This document shows positions 16,943 to 25,992 of a stretch of DNA of 60,087 nt, in pieces. The position numbers were made by a program, and so were the translations under genes. The notes beneath the pieces are model-generated. The model saw nothing but the letters and a program-made list of their open reading frames with translations, had not been told where the DNA came from and did no database searches. Numbering within the stretch: position 1 is the stretch's first letter; the number at the start of each line of letters is the position of its first letter. Source of the stretch: Falseniella ignava CCUG 37419 (GTDB taxonomy: Bacteria > Bacillota > Bacilli > Lactobacillales > Aerococcaceae); assembly GCF_000301055.1 (NCBI RefSeq), contig NZ_JH932301.1, positions 538,637 through 598,723 of the forward strand. Direction: 5' to 3'.

Positions 16943-18151
16943 ATGCAATACCTAGGTATAGACATCGGTAAGCGTGCTCATGAAGCAGCTTTACTTGATC
17001 AGGATGGAAATCATCTCGGAAAAACTGTGCGTTTTTCAAATAGTCATAAAGGTGCTGAAAAACTACTCGATTTAATGAATGAGCATGAGTGTTTACCTGA
17101 TAATACTTTGATAGGTATGGAAGCCACAGGGCATTATTGGCTGTCTATACATACTTTTTTAAAAAAATTAGGTTTTGATATCATTGTATTTAATCCAATC
17201 CAATCGGATTCATTTAGAAACTTCTACATCAGAAAAACTAAAACTGACAAAGTAGATGCTGTTCTAATCGCTCAAGTCATCAGGATGGATGTGCCTAACA
17301 CAAGTTATATTGCCTCGGAAGACACGATTAAATTAAAACAACTAACTCGATTTAGAGTATCCATGGTTGACCAAACTTCAGACATAAAGAGACAAATAAT
17401 TTCTTGTCTTGATCAAGTATTCCCAGAATACGAAAGATTATTCTCAGATATGTTTGGTAAGACTTCTAGAAAACTATTGTTAGAATCACCGTTACCTGAA
17501 GACCTGTTGAACATTGAATCAACTCATCTTACTAAACTTCTAAAGGAAGCTAGTAAGGGGCGTTTCACCGAAGAGAAATCAATGCTTAAGGTTGATGAAA
17601 TCAAAAATTTGGCATCTGATTCCTTTGGGATCCAAATAGCTTCTGATGTCTTTAAAATGCAGATTCAACTGTTAATCCAACAAATTGAGTTACTCGAATC
17701 TCAAATAAAAGATGTTGAAAGTAAAATCAATGAACTCTTAGAAAAAGATGATCATCACTTAACTACCATTTCAGGTATTGGCTCTATTACCGCTGCCACA
17801 ATAATTGGTGAGATAGGCGACATTAAACGTTTCGAAAGACCAAATCAGTTGTTAGCTTTTGCGGGATTAGACGCATCTATACATCAGTCAGGTGATTTTA
17901 CAGGTACTAATAATCGTATATCTAAACGTGGAAGTCCATATTTAAGACGAGCCATTTGGCAAGCTGCATTTGTCGCCTCAAACAAAGATCCTGCTTTATC
18001 TGAGTATTATCAATCTCTAAGAGCTAGAGGTAAGCATCATGGAACTGCGATAGGCGCAGTTTGTCGAAAACTTGTTAATATAATCTTTGCAGTTTGGACT
18101 AATGATAAACCTTACGAAGTAAGGCATCACTCAAATAAAGAACAAGAATAA
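16943..18151 (+). CDS. IS110-family transposase (DEDD/RuvC-like)
   Basis: 402 residues from ATG 16943 (AAAGG 10 bp upstream; an earlier TTG/ATG is possible). The N-terminal RuvC-like domain has Asp in YLGIDIGKRAH, Glu in IGMEATGHYW and two Asp in KTDKVDAVLIAQ. A coiled middle (about 235-275) follows. The C-terminal Tnp domain carries the catalytic serine setting RGSPYLRRAIWQAAF. It would recombine with a bridge RNA as guide. Full length, apparently intact. Confidence 0.92.
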   Translation: MQYLGIDIGKRAHEAALLDQDGNHLGKTVRFSNSHKGAEKLLDLMNEHECLPDNTLIGMEATGHYWLSIHTFLKKLGFDIIVFNPIQSDSFRNFYIRKTKTDKVDAVLIAQVIRMDVPNTSYIASEDTIKLKQLTRFRVSMVDQTSDIKRQIISCLDQVFPEYERLFSDMFGKTSRKLLLESPLPEDLLNIESTHLTKLLKEASKGRFTEEKSMLKVDEIKNLASDSFGIQIASDVFKMQIQLLIQQIELLESQIKDVESKINELLEKDDHHLTTISGIGSITAATIIGEIGDIKRFERPNQLLAFAGLDASIHQSGDFTGTNNRISKRGSPYLRRAIWQAAFVASNKDPALSEYYQSLRARGKHHGTAIGAVCRKLVNIIFAVWTNDKPYEVRHHSNKEQE

Positions 18152-18185
18152 GTCTAATTTAAAAATTTAAAAAATTAGGCTTATT
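18150..18185 (+). terminator. Terminator after IS110 transposase
   Basis: AAGTCTAATT / AATTAGGCTT with one mismatch, around an A/T loop, followed by ATTTG. The T-run is weak. Confidence 0.5.
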
Positions 18186-18593
18186 TGTCATGCATAAATT
18201 TATTAGTATCACCACTTTCAAAGGTCGAAGCTCAACATAAAATATACTCTAAATTATGTTGACATTTTTATAGCTGGCTTATAATAAATTATTGGGGTCT
18301 TAGGGTTCTCCCTAACAAGGTAAAATTGATAAAAAAAGAAGCAGTCCATAAAGGTTCTGCTTCATCAATTTTTCGTAAGCGGGTACTCACTTACTGTGCT
18401 TGCTATTAAAGTTATAAGCGTTAAGCTTGTTATTTAATTACTACCATTATACCATAAAATTGAAATGTTTGTATCTAATAGAAAAGCTTAAAATATAGAT
18501 GTACGGTTAATATGCTATAGTGTATTTTTAGTATAAAAACTAATTTTTGGGTATAATTTAATTGATTATTATGATGCATTAGGAGGTAGAGTT
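18186..18593. other. Non-coding stretch before the AraC gene
   Basis: About 400 bp. It contains a TTGACA (18259-18264) with TATAAT 15 bp later, a terminator (18338-18373), and just before the AraC gene a TATAAT (18552-18557) plus the palindrome TTAGT-ATAAAA-ACTAA, a possible regulator site. Confidence 0.5.
18338..18373 (+). terminator. Rho-independent terminator
   Basis: GAAGCAG, 12-nt loop, CTGCTTC, then ATCAATTTTT. An A-tract on the left makes it bidirectional. Confidence 0.7.
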
Positions 18594-19565
18594 TTGGAAT
18601 TAAATCATGAAGATATTATAGAAAATGTCCTTGAAGGATATATGTTTTCTGAAAAAAAGGTTACTGATGAATGTAAAATTTATACAATTGAAAATTCTAC
18701 TGGCTGTGGCGAAATGCGTTGCTACAATTTATTTGAAGGTGTTCAATTATCTTATAATAACCTAAATATGGAGACAGCATATCAAAAAATAAATCCTAAA
18801 AGCGGGGTTTTAAAAATAGATCATTGTTTAGAGGGATGTTATGAGTTTAAACTTGAAAATAATGAACGTGCTCTGATAGGTAAAGGTGATCTAAGTGTAA
18901 TAGAGATAGGTAAAGTTCCTTTTGAAGATTCATGCATACCAACAAAAAAATATGTCGGACTTTCAATATTTATTGATATTGAAAAGGCACAAAATTCTAT
19001 TGATAAATACTTTCCGTATGCAAAAATTGATTTGTTAGAAATAAAAGATCGTTTGTGTAAAAATGGTGCAGCTTTAATTATTCATTCACGTCATGAGATA
19101 GACCATGTTATTAGTGAACTTTATAGAGTAGATTCTAGAATAAGACTTTCTTATTCAATTATAAAAACAATAGAGTTGTTATTATTTTTAAATTTAGTTG
19201 AAAGTTCAGATAATTTTAAGTTAACATCTTTTTCAGAACCAGTATATAAAGCAACTGTAGAATCATATAAGACGATTTTAAATAATCCTTTTGAAAGATA
19301 TTCTATTTCTGATTTATCAAAAAAATATGCTATTTCAGAATCCAGTTTGAAGAGATGTTTTATATATATAACTGGAAGCTCAATAGGTAATTTTATTAGG
19401 GAAAATTGTTTAGAAGCCGCTGCTAAATTATTAATTCATAAACCCTTAATGTCAATAGGAGAAATTTCTGATTTGTCAGGATATTTGAATCCTAGTAAAT
19501 TTTCTGAGTCATTCAAAAAACATTTTGGGCAAACTCCTCAAGAATATAGAAAAAAATCCATCTGA
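18594..19565 (+). CDS. AraC-family regulator (YbtA/PchR-like)
   Basis: 323 residues. The N-terminal two thirds is a sensor domain without a recognised motif. The C-terminal 100 residues hold two helix-turn-helix units (ISDLSKKYAISESSLKRCF and IGEISDLSGYLNPSKFSESF) and the family ending FGQTPQEYRKK. Size and layout match YbtA and PchR, AraC regulators that sense siderophores. Start TTG 18594 with AGGAGG 7 bp upstream. It precedes an ECF/ABC/MATE operon in the same direction, so it most likely activates it in response to the transported ligand. Confidence 0.85.
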   Translation: MELNHEDIIENVLEGYMFSEKKVTDECKIYTIENSTGCGEMRCYNLFEGVQLSYNNLNMETAYQKINPKSGVLKIDHCLEGCYEFKLENNERALIGKGDLSVIEIGKVPFEDSCIPTKKYVGLSIFIDIEKAQNSIDKYFPYAKIDLLEIKDRLCKNGAALIIHSRHEIDHVISELYRVDSRIRLSYSIIKTIELLLFLNLVESSDNFKLTSFSEPVYKATVESYKTILNNPFERYSISDLSKKYAISESSLKRCFIYITGSSIGNFIRENCLEAAAKLLIHKPLMSIGEISDLSGYLNPSKFSESFKKHFGQTPQEYRKKSI

Positions 19566-19605
19566 CCTTTTTAGAGCAAATAAAGAGCTGTCAGGTTATA
19601 AAGAA

Positions 19606-19651
19606 AATATCCATCTTACTTTATAATGAAGTTGAGATGGATATTTTTTTT
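19606..19651 (+). terminator. Terminator between the AraC gene and the transport operon
   Basis: AATATCCATCT / AGATGGATATT, 11 bp perfect, 18-nt loop, then an eight-T run starting in the stem. The operon after it needs its own promoter or read-through control. Confidence 0.85.
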
Positions 19652-19721
19652 ACAAATATTCTCTATACACATTCTATGTACATTTTATTAATTAACGGAG
19701 GTGTTTTATGAACAATAAAAA

Positions 19722-20309
19722 ATGACTACAAAAGATGTAGTAACAGTAGCTATTATGATTGCTTTATTTTATGCAATATCTATTGTTATTGGAATGAGTA
19801 TGGTTGCTGTTCCGGTTGTATATATTTATGGTACTGCTGGAATTGAAATGTTTATAGGAGCTATTTTCTACTTAGTAGCAGCTAACAGACTTAATAAACA
19901 CGGGCTATTATTTATATGGATATTAATTTATGGTCTTATCACAGCAGCTATGGGTTATGTGTTTATGCTTCCATATTTTATTGGACTTGCTATTTTGTGT
20001 GAAATAGTAATGATAGGCAAAGACACTTATATAAATCCAATAAGAAATATGATTGGCTGGAGTGTTTATGGTGCTGGTATGTTCATGGGAATAGGAGTTC
20101 CATGTTGGATAGCTTGGGAATCTTATCAAAAGCAAGCTTTAGAGAGTGGCTTTGCAGATAAGGCATTAACATTGCAATATAATTTGGTATCTTCACCAAA
20201 ACTACTATTATTAGGTGTAACAATAACCGTTATATTATCTGCTTTAGGTGTTTTGTTTGCACAAAAAATTCTTAAAAAGCACTTTAAAAAGGCGGGTATT
20301 TTAGAGTAA
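19722..20309 (+). CDS. MptD/Trep_Strep-family ECF S component
   Basis: 195 residues, six membrane helices, beginning TTKDVVTVAIMIALFYAIS, the pattern of the MptD (Trep_Strep) family of putative substrate-binding S components. It would capture substrate for the EcfT/EcfA energy-coupling module encoded next. The strong site ACGGAGGTG precedes an ATG at 19708 that encodes only MNNKK before TGA. That TGA overlaps ATG 19722 (ATGA). Either re-initiation starts the protein here, or one A was lost from an A7 run and the gene originally began at 19708. Confidence 0.8.
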   Translation: MTTKDVVTVAIMIALFYAISIVIGMSMVAVPVVYIYGTAGIEMFIGAIFYLVAANRLNKHGLLFIWILIYGLITAAMGYVFMLPYFIGLAILCEIVMIGKDTYINPIRNMIGWSVYGAGMFMGIGVPCWIAWESYQKQALESGFADKALTLQYNLVSSPKLLLLGVTITVILSALGVLFAQKILKKHFKKAGILE

Positions 20310-20326
20310 ATGGAGATATATGGGAA

Positions 20327-21001
20327 ATGAAAATAGAAAAAATAAGTGGAATAACTTGTCTTTTTTTAACTATAATTTCCTGCATGGTGTCAATATTTAC
20401 AAAAAGTTACTATATGCATGCTCTGTTTGTAGGATGGCTTTGTATGCTTTTAGCATATTTTGGTTTTATCAAGCAGAGCATTATTTATTTTATGATATAT
20501 AGTTTTACTACATTTTGGTTATTAAAAATGATACCTAGTGGTGTAGTTATAATTTCTCCAATGCTTTTGGGAATGTTGTATAAATTCATAGTTCCAATCA
20601 TGGCAGGATTTTTAACTTTTAAGATACCATCAGGAAAATTAATTTCAATATTTCACAAATTAATGTTGCCACGAAATTTTGTACTTATATTAACGGTAAT
20701 TATTCGATTTGTACCAACAATTGCTGGGGAATTTAGAACAATAAAAGAAGCTATGAAAGTAAGGGGATTTACAGGTAACTTTTTTCATGTTTTATCAAAT
20801 CCTTTGAGGACTCTTGAATATGCTATAGTTCCTTTAATTTTTCGTTCTATAAAAGTAGGAGATGAATTATCAGCAGCAGCGATTGTTAGAGGAATTGAAA
20901 ACCCAATAAAAAGGGATTCATATTATAGTAACAAGTTGTGTAAATTAGACATAATTATAATAACTGCAAGCTTTGTTTTATTTATATTATGTCTTATATG
21001 A
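20327..21001 (+). CDS. ECF transporter T component (EcfT/CbiQ-like)
   Basis: 224 residues with about five membrane helices. It has the EcfT coupling motifs near the C-terminus (AMKVRGFTG near 145 and AAAIVRGIE near 185, the paired A-R-G signatures contacting the ATPases). ATG 20327 has GGAGA upstream; 17 bp after the S-component gene. It works in the membrane as the scaffold of an ECF importer. Confidence 0.87.
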   Translation: MKIEKISGITCLFLTIISCMVSIFTKSYYMHALFVGWLCMLLAYFGFIKQSIIYFMIYSFTTFWLLKMIPSGVVIISPMLLGMLYKFIVPIMAGFLTFKIPSGKLISIFHKLMLPRNFVLILTVIIRFVPTIAGEFRTIKEAMKVRGFTGNFFHVLSNPLRTLEYAIVPLIFRSIKVGDELSAAAIVRGIENPIKRDSYYSNKLCKLDIIIITASFVLFILCLI

Positions 21002-21012
21002 GAGGTGCATCA

Positions 21013-22497
21013 TTGAATAATAAACTGGAAATTAGGAAATTATCTTTTTCATATAATAGCAATAAAGATGAACAGTTGAAAGATATAAATTTAGACATTA
21101 AAGATGGTGAATGTTGTGTAATTATAGGGGAGTCGGGATGTGGCAAGTCTACTTTGACAAGGGCTATAAATGGATTAATTCCAAATTTTTACGAAGGAAA
21201 TTTAGATGGAGAAGTATATATTGATAGCAAATCTATCAAAAATTTAAAATCATGGGAGATAGCAAAGTTAGTCGGTAATGTATTTCAAGATCCTAGAAGC
21301 CAATTTTTTGCCAATGAAGTTAATGGAGAAATTGCATTTGGACCGGAAAATTTGGGATATAAGCGTGATGAAATAATAAGAAGAGTGAATGAATCAAGTG
21401 AGAAAATGAATATTGATAAATTGTTAAATAATAGGATATACAATTTATCCTATGGAATTAGGCAAAAAGTAGCAATTTGTTCAGCGAGAGCTATCGAACC
21501 ATCTATATATGTATTTGATGAACCATCTGCAAATCTTGATTTACAATCAATATATAAATTTTCAAAACTTGTAATGGACTTAAAAAATGAAGGAAAAACT
21601 ATAGTAATTGTTGAGCATAGGTTATTTTATTTAAAAGGAATAGCTGATAGGTATTTATTGATACAAAATGGATCTTTAATAAATAGTTATAAAGCAGAAG
21701 AATTTGAAAAAATCAGTTCAAAAGACTTAAATGCATTGGGCTTACGCTCAATAAATCTTAATGATATTGTTGTAGATGACCACAAAGTTAAAGAAAAAGA
21801 AATTAGTAGTGACAATTCTTTTGATTTTGAGGTGAAAAATATTAGTAAAAAATATAAAAATAATTTCGTACTAAAAGATGTGTCACTTAAATTTGATAGC
21901 AATGAGACTATTGCTTTAGTAGGAATAAATGGAACAGGTAAAAGTACACTCGGTAAAATTTATTCTGGGATTCAAAATCAGACTGATGGAGAAATAAAGA
22001 TAAATGGACTCAAAGCTAATAAAAAGATGAGGTTAAGCAAAGTGTGGTATATTCCTCAAGATTTAGACTCTCAATTATTTGGGGAAGATTTGATGGATGA
22101 ATTATTAACTGGGTTAAAAAATAGAGAAGATTATATCACGAAAGCAGAGGAACTTTTAAAAAAAGTTGGATTATTTGATATAAGAGATAAGCATCCAGCA
22201 ACTTTATCAGGTGGTCAAAAACAGAGATTGGTTCTATGCGTAGCTATGTTGAGAGAAACACCTTTTATTATATTGGATGAGCCGACATCAGGGCTTGATT
22301 TCAGGAGTATGGATAAGGTGGGGAGATTAATCAAAGAGGAACAAAAAAAAGGAACAAAATTTTTGATAATTTCTCATGATATTGAATTTATAGCAAAGAC
22401 GTGTGATAGACTTGTAAAACTAGAGAATGGGATAATAACAGAAGATTTTTATATTGATAATATAGGACAGCTGTTAAGAGCTATGGAGGCTAAATAA
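21013..22497 (+). CDS. Fused double ECF ATPase (EcfA-A')
   Basis: About 494 residues with two ABC ATPase halves. First: Walker A GESGCGKST, a degenerate signature LSYGIRQKV, Walker B VFDEPSANLD. Second: GINGTGKST, canonical LSGGQKQRL and ILDEPTSGLD. I prefer TTG 21013 with AGAGGTG just upstream; ATG 20989 inside the ecfT end is the alternative. It powers the ECF importer in the cytoplasm. The imperfect first signature is common in asymmetric ECF pairs. Confidence 0.88.
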   Translation: MNNKLEIRKLSFSYNSNKDEQLKDINLDIKDGECCVIIGESGCGKSTLTRAINGLIPNFYEGNLDGEVYIDSKSIKNLKSWEIAKLVGNVFQDPRSQFFANEVNGEIAFGPENLGYKRDEIIRRVNESSEKMNIDKLLNNRIYNLSYGIRQKVAICSARAIEPSIYVFDEPSANLDLQSIYKFSKLVMDLKNEGKTIVIVEHRLFYLKGIADRYLLIQNGSLINSYKAEEFEKISSKDLNALGLRSINLNDIVVDDHKVKEKEISSDNSFDFEVKNISKKYKNNFVLKDVSLKFDSNETIALVGINGTGKSTLGKIYSGIQNQTDGEIKINGLKANKKMRLSKVWYIPQDLDSQLFGEDLMDELLTGLKNREDYITKAEELLKKVGLFDIRDKHPATLSGGQKQRLVLCVAMLRETPFIILDEPTSGLDFRSMDKVGRLIKEEQKKGTKFLIISHDIEFIAKTCDRLVKLENGIITEDFYIDNIGQLLRAMEAK

Positions 22498-22512
22498 TTT
22501 AGGAGGTGCGTA

Positions 22513-24225
22513 ATGGAAGTTTTAAAAAAGCATATAGGACAAATTTTATCATCAGTTATTATTGCAGTAGTTGGTGTTTTTTGTAGTGTTGTACCATATT
22601 TTGCTTTAGCTAAGATTACTCAAAATATAGCAATTAGTAATACAGATTTAGAATTCTATATAAGACCAATTTTGCTTATTTTAGGTGGGTTAATAGGAAG
22701 TGTTATTTTTCATGAGATTTCAACTTTAATTTCTCACAATTTAGCATTTCGCATAATAGAGGATGAGAGGAAGAAACTTGTAAGAAAAATTAATAGATTA
22801 TCAATGGGAGAGATTGAAAAACGATCTAGTGGAGAATGGACTCAGTTTATGGTAGAAACTTTGAATAAAATTGAGCAACCGATAGCTCATGTTATTCCTG
22901 AAGTAATAGCTAATCTTATCATTCCAATCGCTTTAGTAGTTATTATTTTTATAATGGATTGGAGGATTGGAATTGCAAATCTTATTACATTACCACTAGG
23001 GGTGTTATTTTCAATTCTAATGATGGGTGGATATGAAGAAAAATCACGAAATTATCAAGAAGCCGCAAAAAACATGAATACAACAGCTGTTGAATATATT
23101 AGAGGTATTCAAGTTATAAAGGCATTCAATAAATCTGCATCATCATATGGAAAATTTGTAGATGCTGTAAATAGTAATAGAGACAGTATGCTAAATTGGT
23201 ATTTAAGTGTTTGTTTCTATATGACAGCAGCAATGGAAGTTTTACCATCAACTTTATTATTTGTTTTACCAACTTCTTTATACTTGTATATGAATGGAAG
23301 TATTGAAGTAGGCAATCTAATAATGTGTGTTTTATTATCTTATGCCTGCTACAAACCTTTGATTAAAGCTATGAGTCATATAGATACTATGGCGAATGTA
23401 AGAGTTGTAATAGATGAAATAAAAAATGTTATGGAGTTACCAGAGTTAGAACGAGGTAATGGAGAGGAAAAAATAAGATCATACGATATTAATTTTGAAA
23501 ATGTATGTTTTGCCTATAATGATAAGAAAAAAGTTTTTGATAACTTATCCTTTAGTGCAAAAGAAAATAAACTTACAGCTATTGTTGGTTATTCTGGCGG
23601 TGGAAAATCCACTATTGCTAAGCTAATTGCGGGATATTGGAACATTAATAAAGGGAAAATATCCGTAGGAAATGTAAATCTTAAAGATGTTTCTCTTGAA
23701 AAGAACATGGAACTTGTAACCTATGTATCACAAGAAAATTATCTATTTAGAAAAAGTATTATAGATAATATGAGAATGGCAAATCAAAATGCTAGTATTG
23801 AAGAAATAAAAGACGCTTGTAAAAAAGCTTCTTGTCATGACTTTATTATGAGTCTTCCTAATGGATATGAAACCATAATTGGAGAATCTGGGAGCAACTT
23901 GTCTGGAGGAGAGAGACAAAGACTTACAATAGCAAGAGCTTTGCTTAAAGATAGCCCAATAGTTTTATTAGACGAAGCTACAGCATATTCTGATCCAGAT
24001 AATGAAGCTGAAATTCAAAAATCTATAGATGCATTAGTTGAAAATAAAACGGTTATTATGATTGCTCATAGGCTTTCTACAATAATAGGAGCCGATAAGA
24101 TCATAGTATTAAACAATGGGGAAATTGAAGCAGAAGGAACTCATAAAGAACTTCTTGGAAAAAGTGAAACATATGCAAAAATGTGGAAATCACACATAAG
24201 TTTATCAAACGATAGGGGTGAGTAA
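22513..24225 (+). CDS. ABC half-transporter, YbtP/IrtA-like
   Basis: 570 residues. Six-helix exporter-fold membrane domain (about 10-300), then an ATPase with Walker A GYSGGGKST near 358, signature LSGGERQRL near 460 and Walker B VLLDEATA near 482. Such half-transporters act as heterodimers; the next gene, starting at the base after this stop, is the partner. YbtP/YbtQ and IrtA/IrtB have this exporter fold but import metal-siderophores. Together with the AraC and ECF genes this resembles the equibactin eqbH-L arrangement. RBS AGGAGGTG. Confidence 0.85.
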   Translation: MEVLKKHIGQILSSVIIAVVGVFCSVVPYFALAKITQNIAISNTDLEFYIRPILLILGGLIGSVIFHEISTLISHNLAFRIIEDERKKLVRKINRLSMGEIEKRSSGEWTQFMVETLNKIEQPIAHVIPEVIANLIIPIALVVIIFIMDWRIGIANLITLPLGVLFSILMMGGYEEKSRNYQEAAKNMNTTAVEYIRGIQVIKAFNKSASSYGKFVDAVNSNRDSMLNWYLSVCFYMTAAMEVLPSTLLFVLPTSLYLYMNGSIEVGNLIMCVLLSYACYKPLIKAMSHIDTMANVRVVIDEIKNVMELPELERGNGEEKIRSYDINFENVCFAYNDKKKVFDNLSFSAKENKLTAIVGYSGGGKSTIAKLIAGYWNINKGKISVGNVNLKDVSLEKNMELVTYVSQENYLFRKSIIDNMRMANQNASIEEIKDACKKASCHDFIMSLPNGYETIIGESGSNLSGGERQRLTIARALLKDSPIVLLDEATAYSDPDNEAEIQKSIDALVENKTVIMIAHRLSTIIGADKIIVLNNGEIEAEGTHKELLGKSETYAKMWKSHISLSNDRGE

Positions 24226-25971
24226 ATGAAAGAATTAATTCACAAGTTATATTGGGTAGCTGGAAAAGAATCTTCCAAAATTAGCAAGATGTTTTTCTTT
24301 GAAGTATTAAAAAGTATATTTGAAGGAATATCCCTTGGAGCTACAATGTTGCTTTTACTTAAAATATTTCAAAATATATTTGAAGGAAGAAATATTACAC
24401 AAGAAGACATCTATGTCGTATTTGCAATAGCTCTACTAAGTGTAGTAGGGAAAATATTATCTAGTTATATGGCTGATAGAAATAAATACATCGCAACTTA
24501 CAATATGGGAGCAGAAAATAGGCTATATATAGGTGATCAGCTAAAAAAAGTGAATATGGGATATTTTAGCAGTAATCGCCTTGGAAACATTTCAGGCGGA
24601 TTAACCACAGTTATAGGTGAACTTGAAACCGTAGGAGTTAATATAATAGAAACTTTATTTGTGGGAGTAATTCAAACTATAATAATGGCGATATTTATGA
24701 TTCCGTTTGATATAGTTACAGGTTCTATAATTTTAGGAACTTTATTCTTAGGAATGTTATGCAATGTTATCTTTCAAAAGAAATCAGATGAGTTGACTAA
24801 AAAATTACAAGCGTTAAAAATAAATCTAAACGCATCTACTTTAGAGTATGTCAAAGGTATTAGCGTCATTAAGTCGTTTGGAAAAAGTGGTGAAATGACC
24901 AAAGAATTGGACAGAGAGATTTATAAAAATAGAAGAGGCTTTATAAATGTTGAAAAAACTGTAGCACCTGCTGCTTTGATATTTCTAATTATATTTAAAT
25001 TAGGGATTTGTCTTATTATATTTTCAGCTATTTATAGATTTTGTATAGGAGAAATTGATCACTATAAAGCTGTAATGCTTGTAGTGTCTAGTTTTATTGT
25101 TTTTTCTGGTTTTGAAATGGCTGGAAGTATGCAAAACGTTAGAGGAATAGCTATACAAAACTTGGATTCAATTGCTAAACTTAGGAATTTACCAACAATT
25201 TCAGAAGGCACAAGAACAAGCTTTGAAAAAGGAGATATAAATCTAAAGGACGTTGACTTCTCATATGACGAACAGAACTTATTTAACCGTTTAAATTTAG
25301 ATATTCCAAAAGGTAAGACTACAGCAATTGTAGGTGGTTCTGGAAGTGGAAAAACAACACTTTGTAATTTGATAGCTAGATTTTGGGATGTAGATTCTGG
25401 AGAAATATTGATTGATGATAATAACATAAAAGATTTTAGGTATGACAATCTGTTATCTAATTTCACTTTTGTTTTTCAAGACGTCTATTTATTTGATGAC
25501 ACTATAAAAAACAACATTAAGTTCGGAAATCCAGAAGCTAGTGATGAGGAAGTTATTAATGTTGCTAAGCAAGCACAGTGTCATGAATTTATTATGAAGT
25601 TGTCAGATGGTTATGACACAGTTTTACAAGAGGGTGGTTCAAATTTATCTGGAGGAGAGCGTCAGAGAATATCTATAGCAAGAGCTATGCTAAAACCAAG
25701 CAGAATTGTTATTCTTGACGAAGCTACTTCAAGTGTAGATCCAGAAAATGAACAACAACTTATAACTGCTTTAAACAATTTATTAAAAGATAAAACTGTA
25801 ATTGTGATTGCACATAAACTTGAAACTATTAAAAACGCTGATCAAATTGTTGTTATGGATAAAGGAAATATTGAAAGTATTGGTAAACATAAAGAGCTTA
25901 TGGAAAAATCACACATATACAAGAGTTTTATTGAGAAAAGAGAAAAAGCTACTGGTTGGAAAATTGAATAA
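24226..25971 (+). CDS. ABC half-transporter, YbtQ/IrtB-like
   Basis: 581 residues with the same layout as its partner: membrane domain about 15-300, Walker A GGSGSGKTT near 368, signature LSGGERQRI near 470, Walker B VILDEATSS near 493. ATG follows the previous TAA directly (TAAATG), so translation is coupled. Both ATP sites of the heterodimer look catalytic. No N-terminal siderophore-reductase domain is fused, unlike mycobacterial IrtA. Confidence 0.85.
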   Translation: MKELIHKLYWVAGKESSKISKMFFFEVLKSIFEGISLGATMLLLLKIFQNIFEGRNITQEDIYVVFAIALLSVVGKILSSYMADRNKYIATYNMGAENRLYIGDQLKKVNMGYFSSNRLGNISGGLTTVIGELETVGVNIIETLFVGVIQTIIMAIFMIPFDIVTGSIILGTLFLGMLCNVIFQKKSDELTKKLQALKINLNASTLEYVKGISVIKSFGKSGEMTKELDREIYKNRRGFINVEKTVAPAALIFLIIFKLGICLIIFSAIYRFCIGEIDHYKAVMLVVSSFIVFSGFEMAGSMQNVRGIAIQNLDSIAKLRNLPTISEGTRTSFEKGDINLKDVDFSYDEQNLFNRLNLDIPKGKTTAIVGGSGSGKTTLCNLIARFWDVDSGEILIDDNNIKDFRYDNLLSNFTFVFQDVYLFDDTIKNNIKFGNPEASDEEVINVAKQAQCHEFIMKLSDGYDTVLQEGGSNLSGGERQRISIARAMLKPSRIVILDEATSSVDPENEQQLITALNNLLKDKTVIVIAHKLETIKNADQIVVMDKGNIESIGKHKELMEKSHIYKSFIEKREKATGWKIE

Positions 25972-25992
25972 AATTTAATAGAGGATGATTTT

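Larger units (their letters stand above)
16751..18240 (+). mobile_element. IS110-family insertion sequence
   Basis: An IS110 transposase gene flanked by about 180 bp of non-coding sequence on the left and a short right end. IS110 elements lack inverted repeats and duplications, so the ends given are approximate. Confidence 0.7.

Noticed and set aside
18259-18285. IS110 outward promoter
   Set aside because: TTGACA and TATAAT are only 15 bp apart and no gene follows directly; kept as a remark only.
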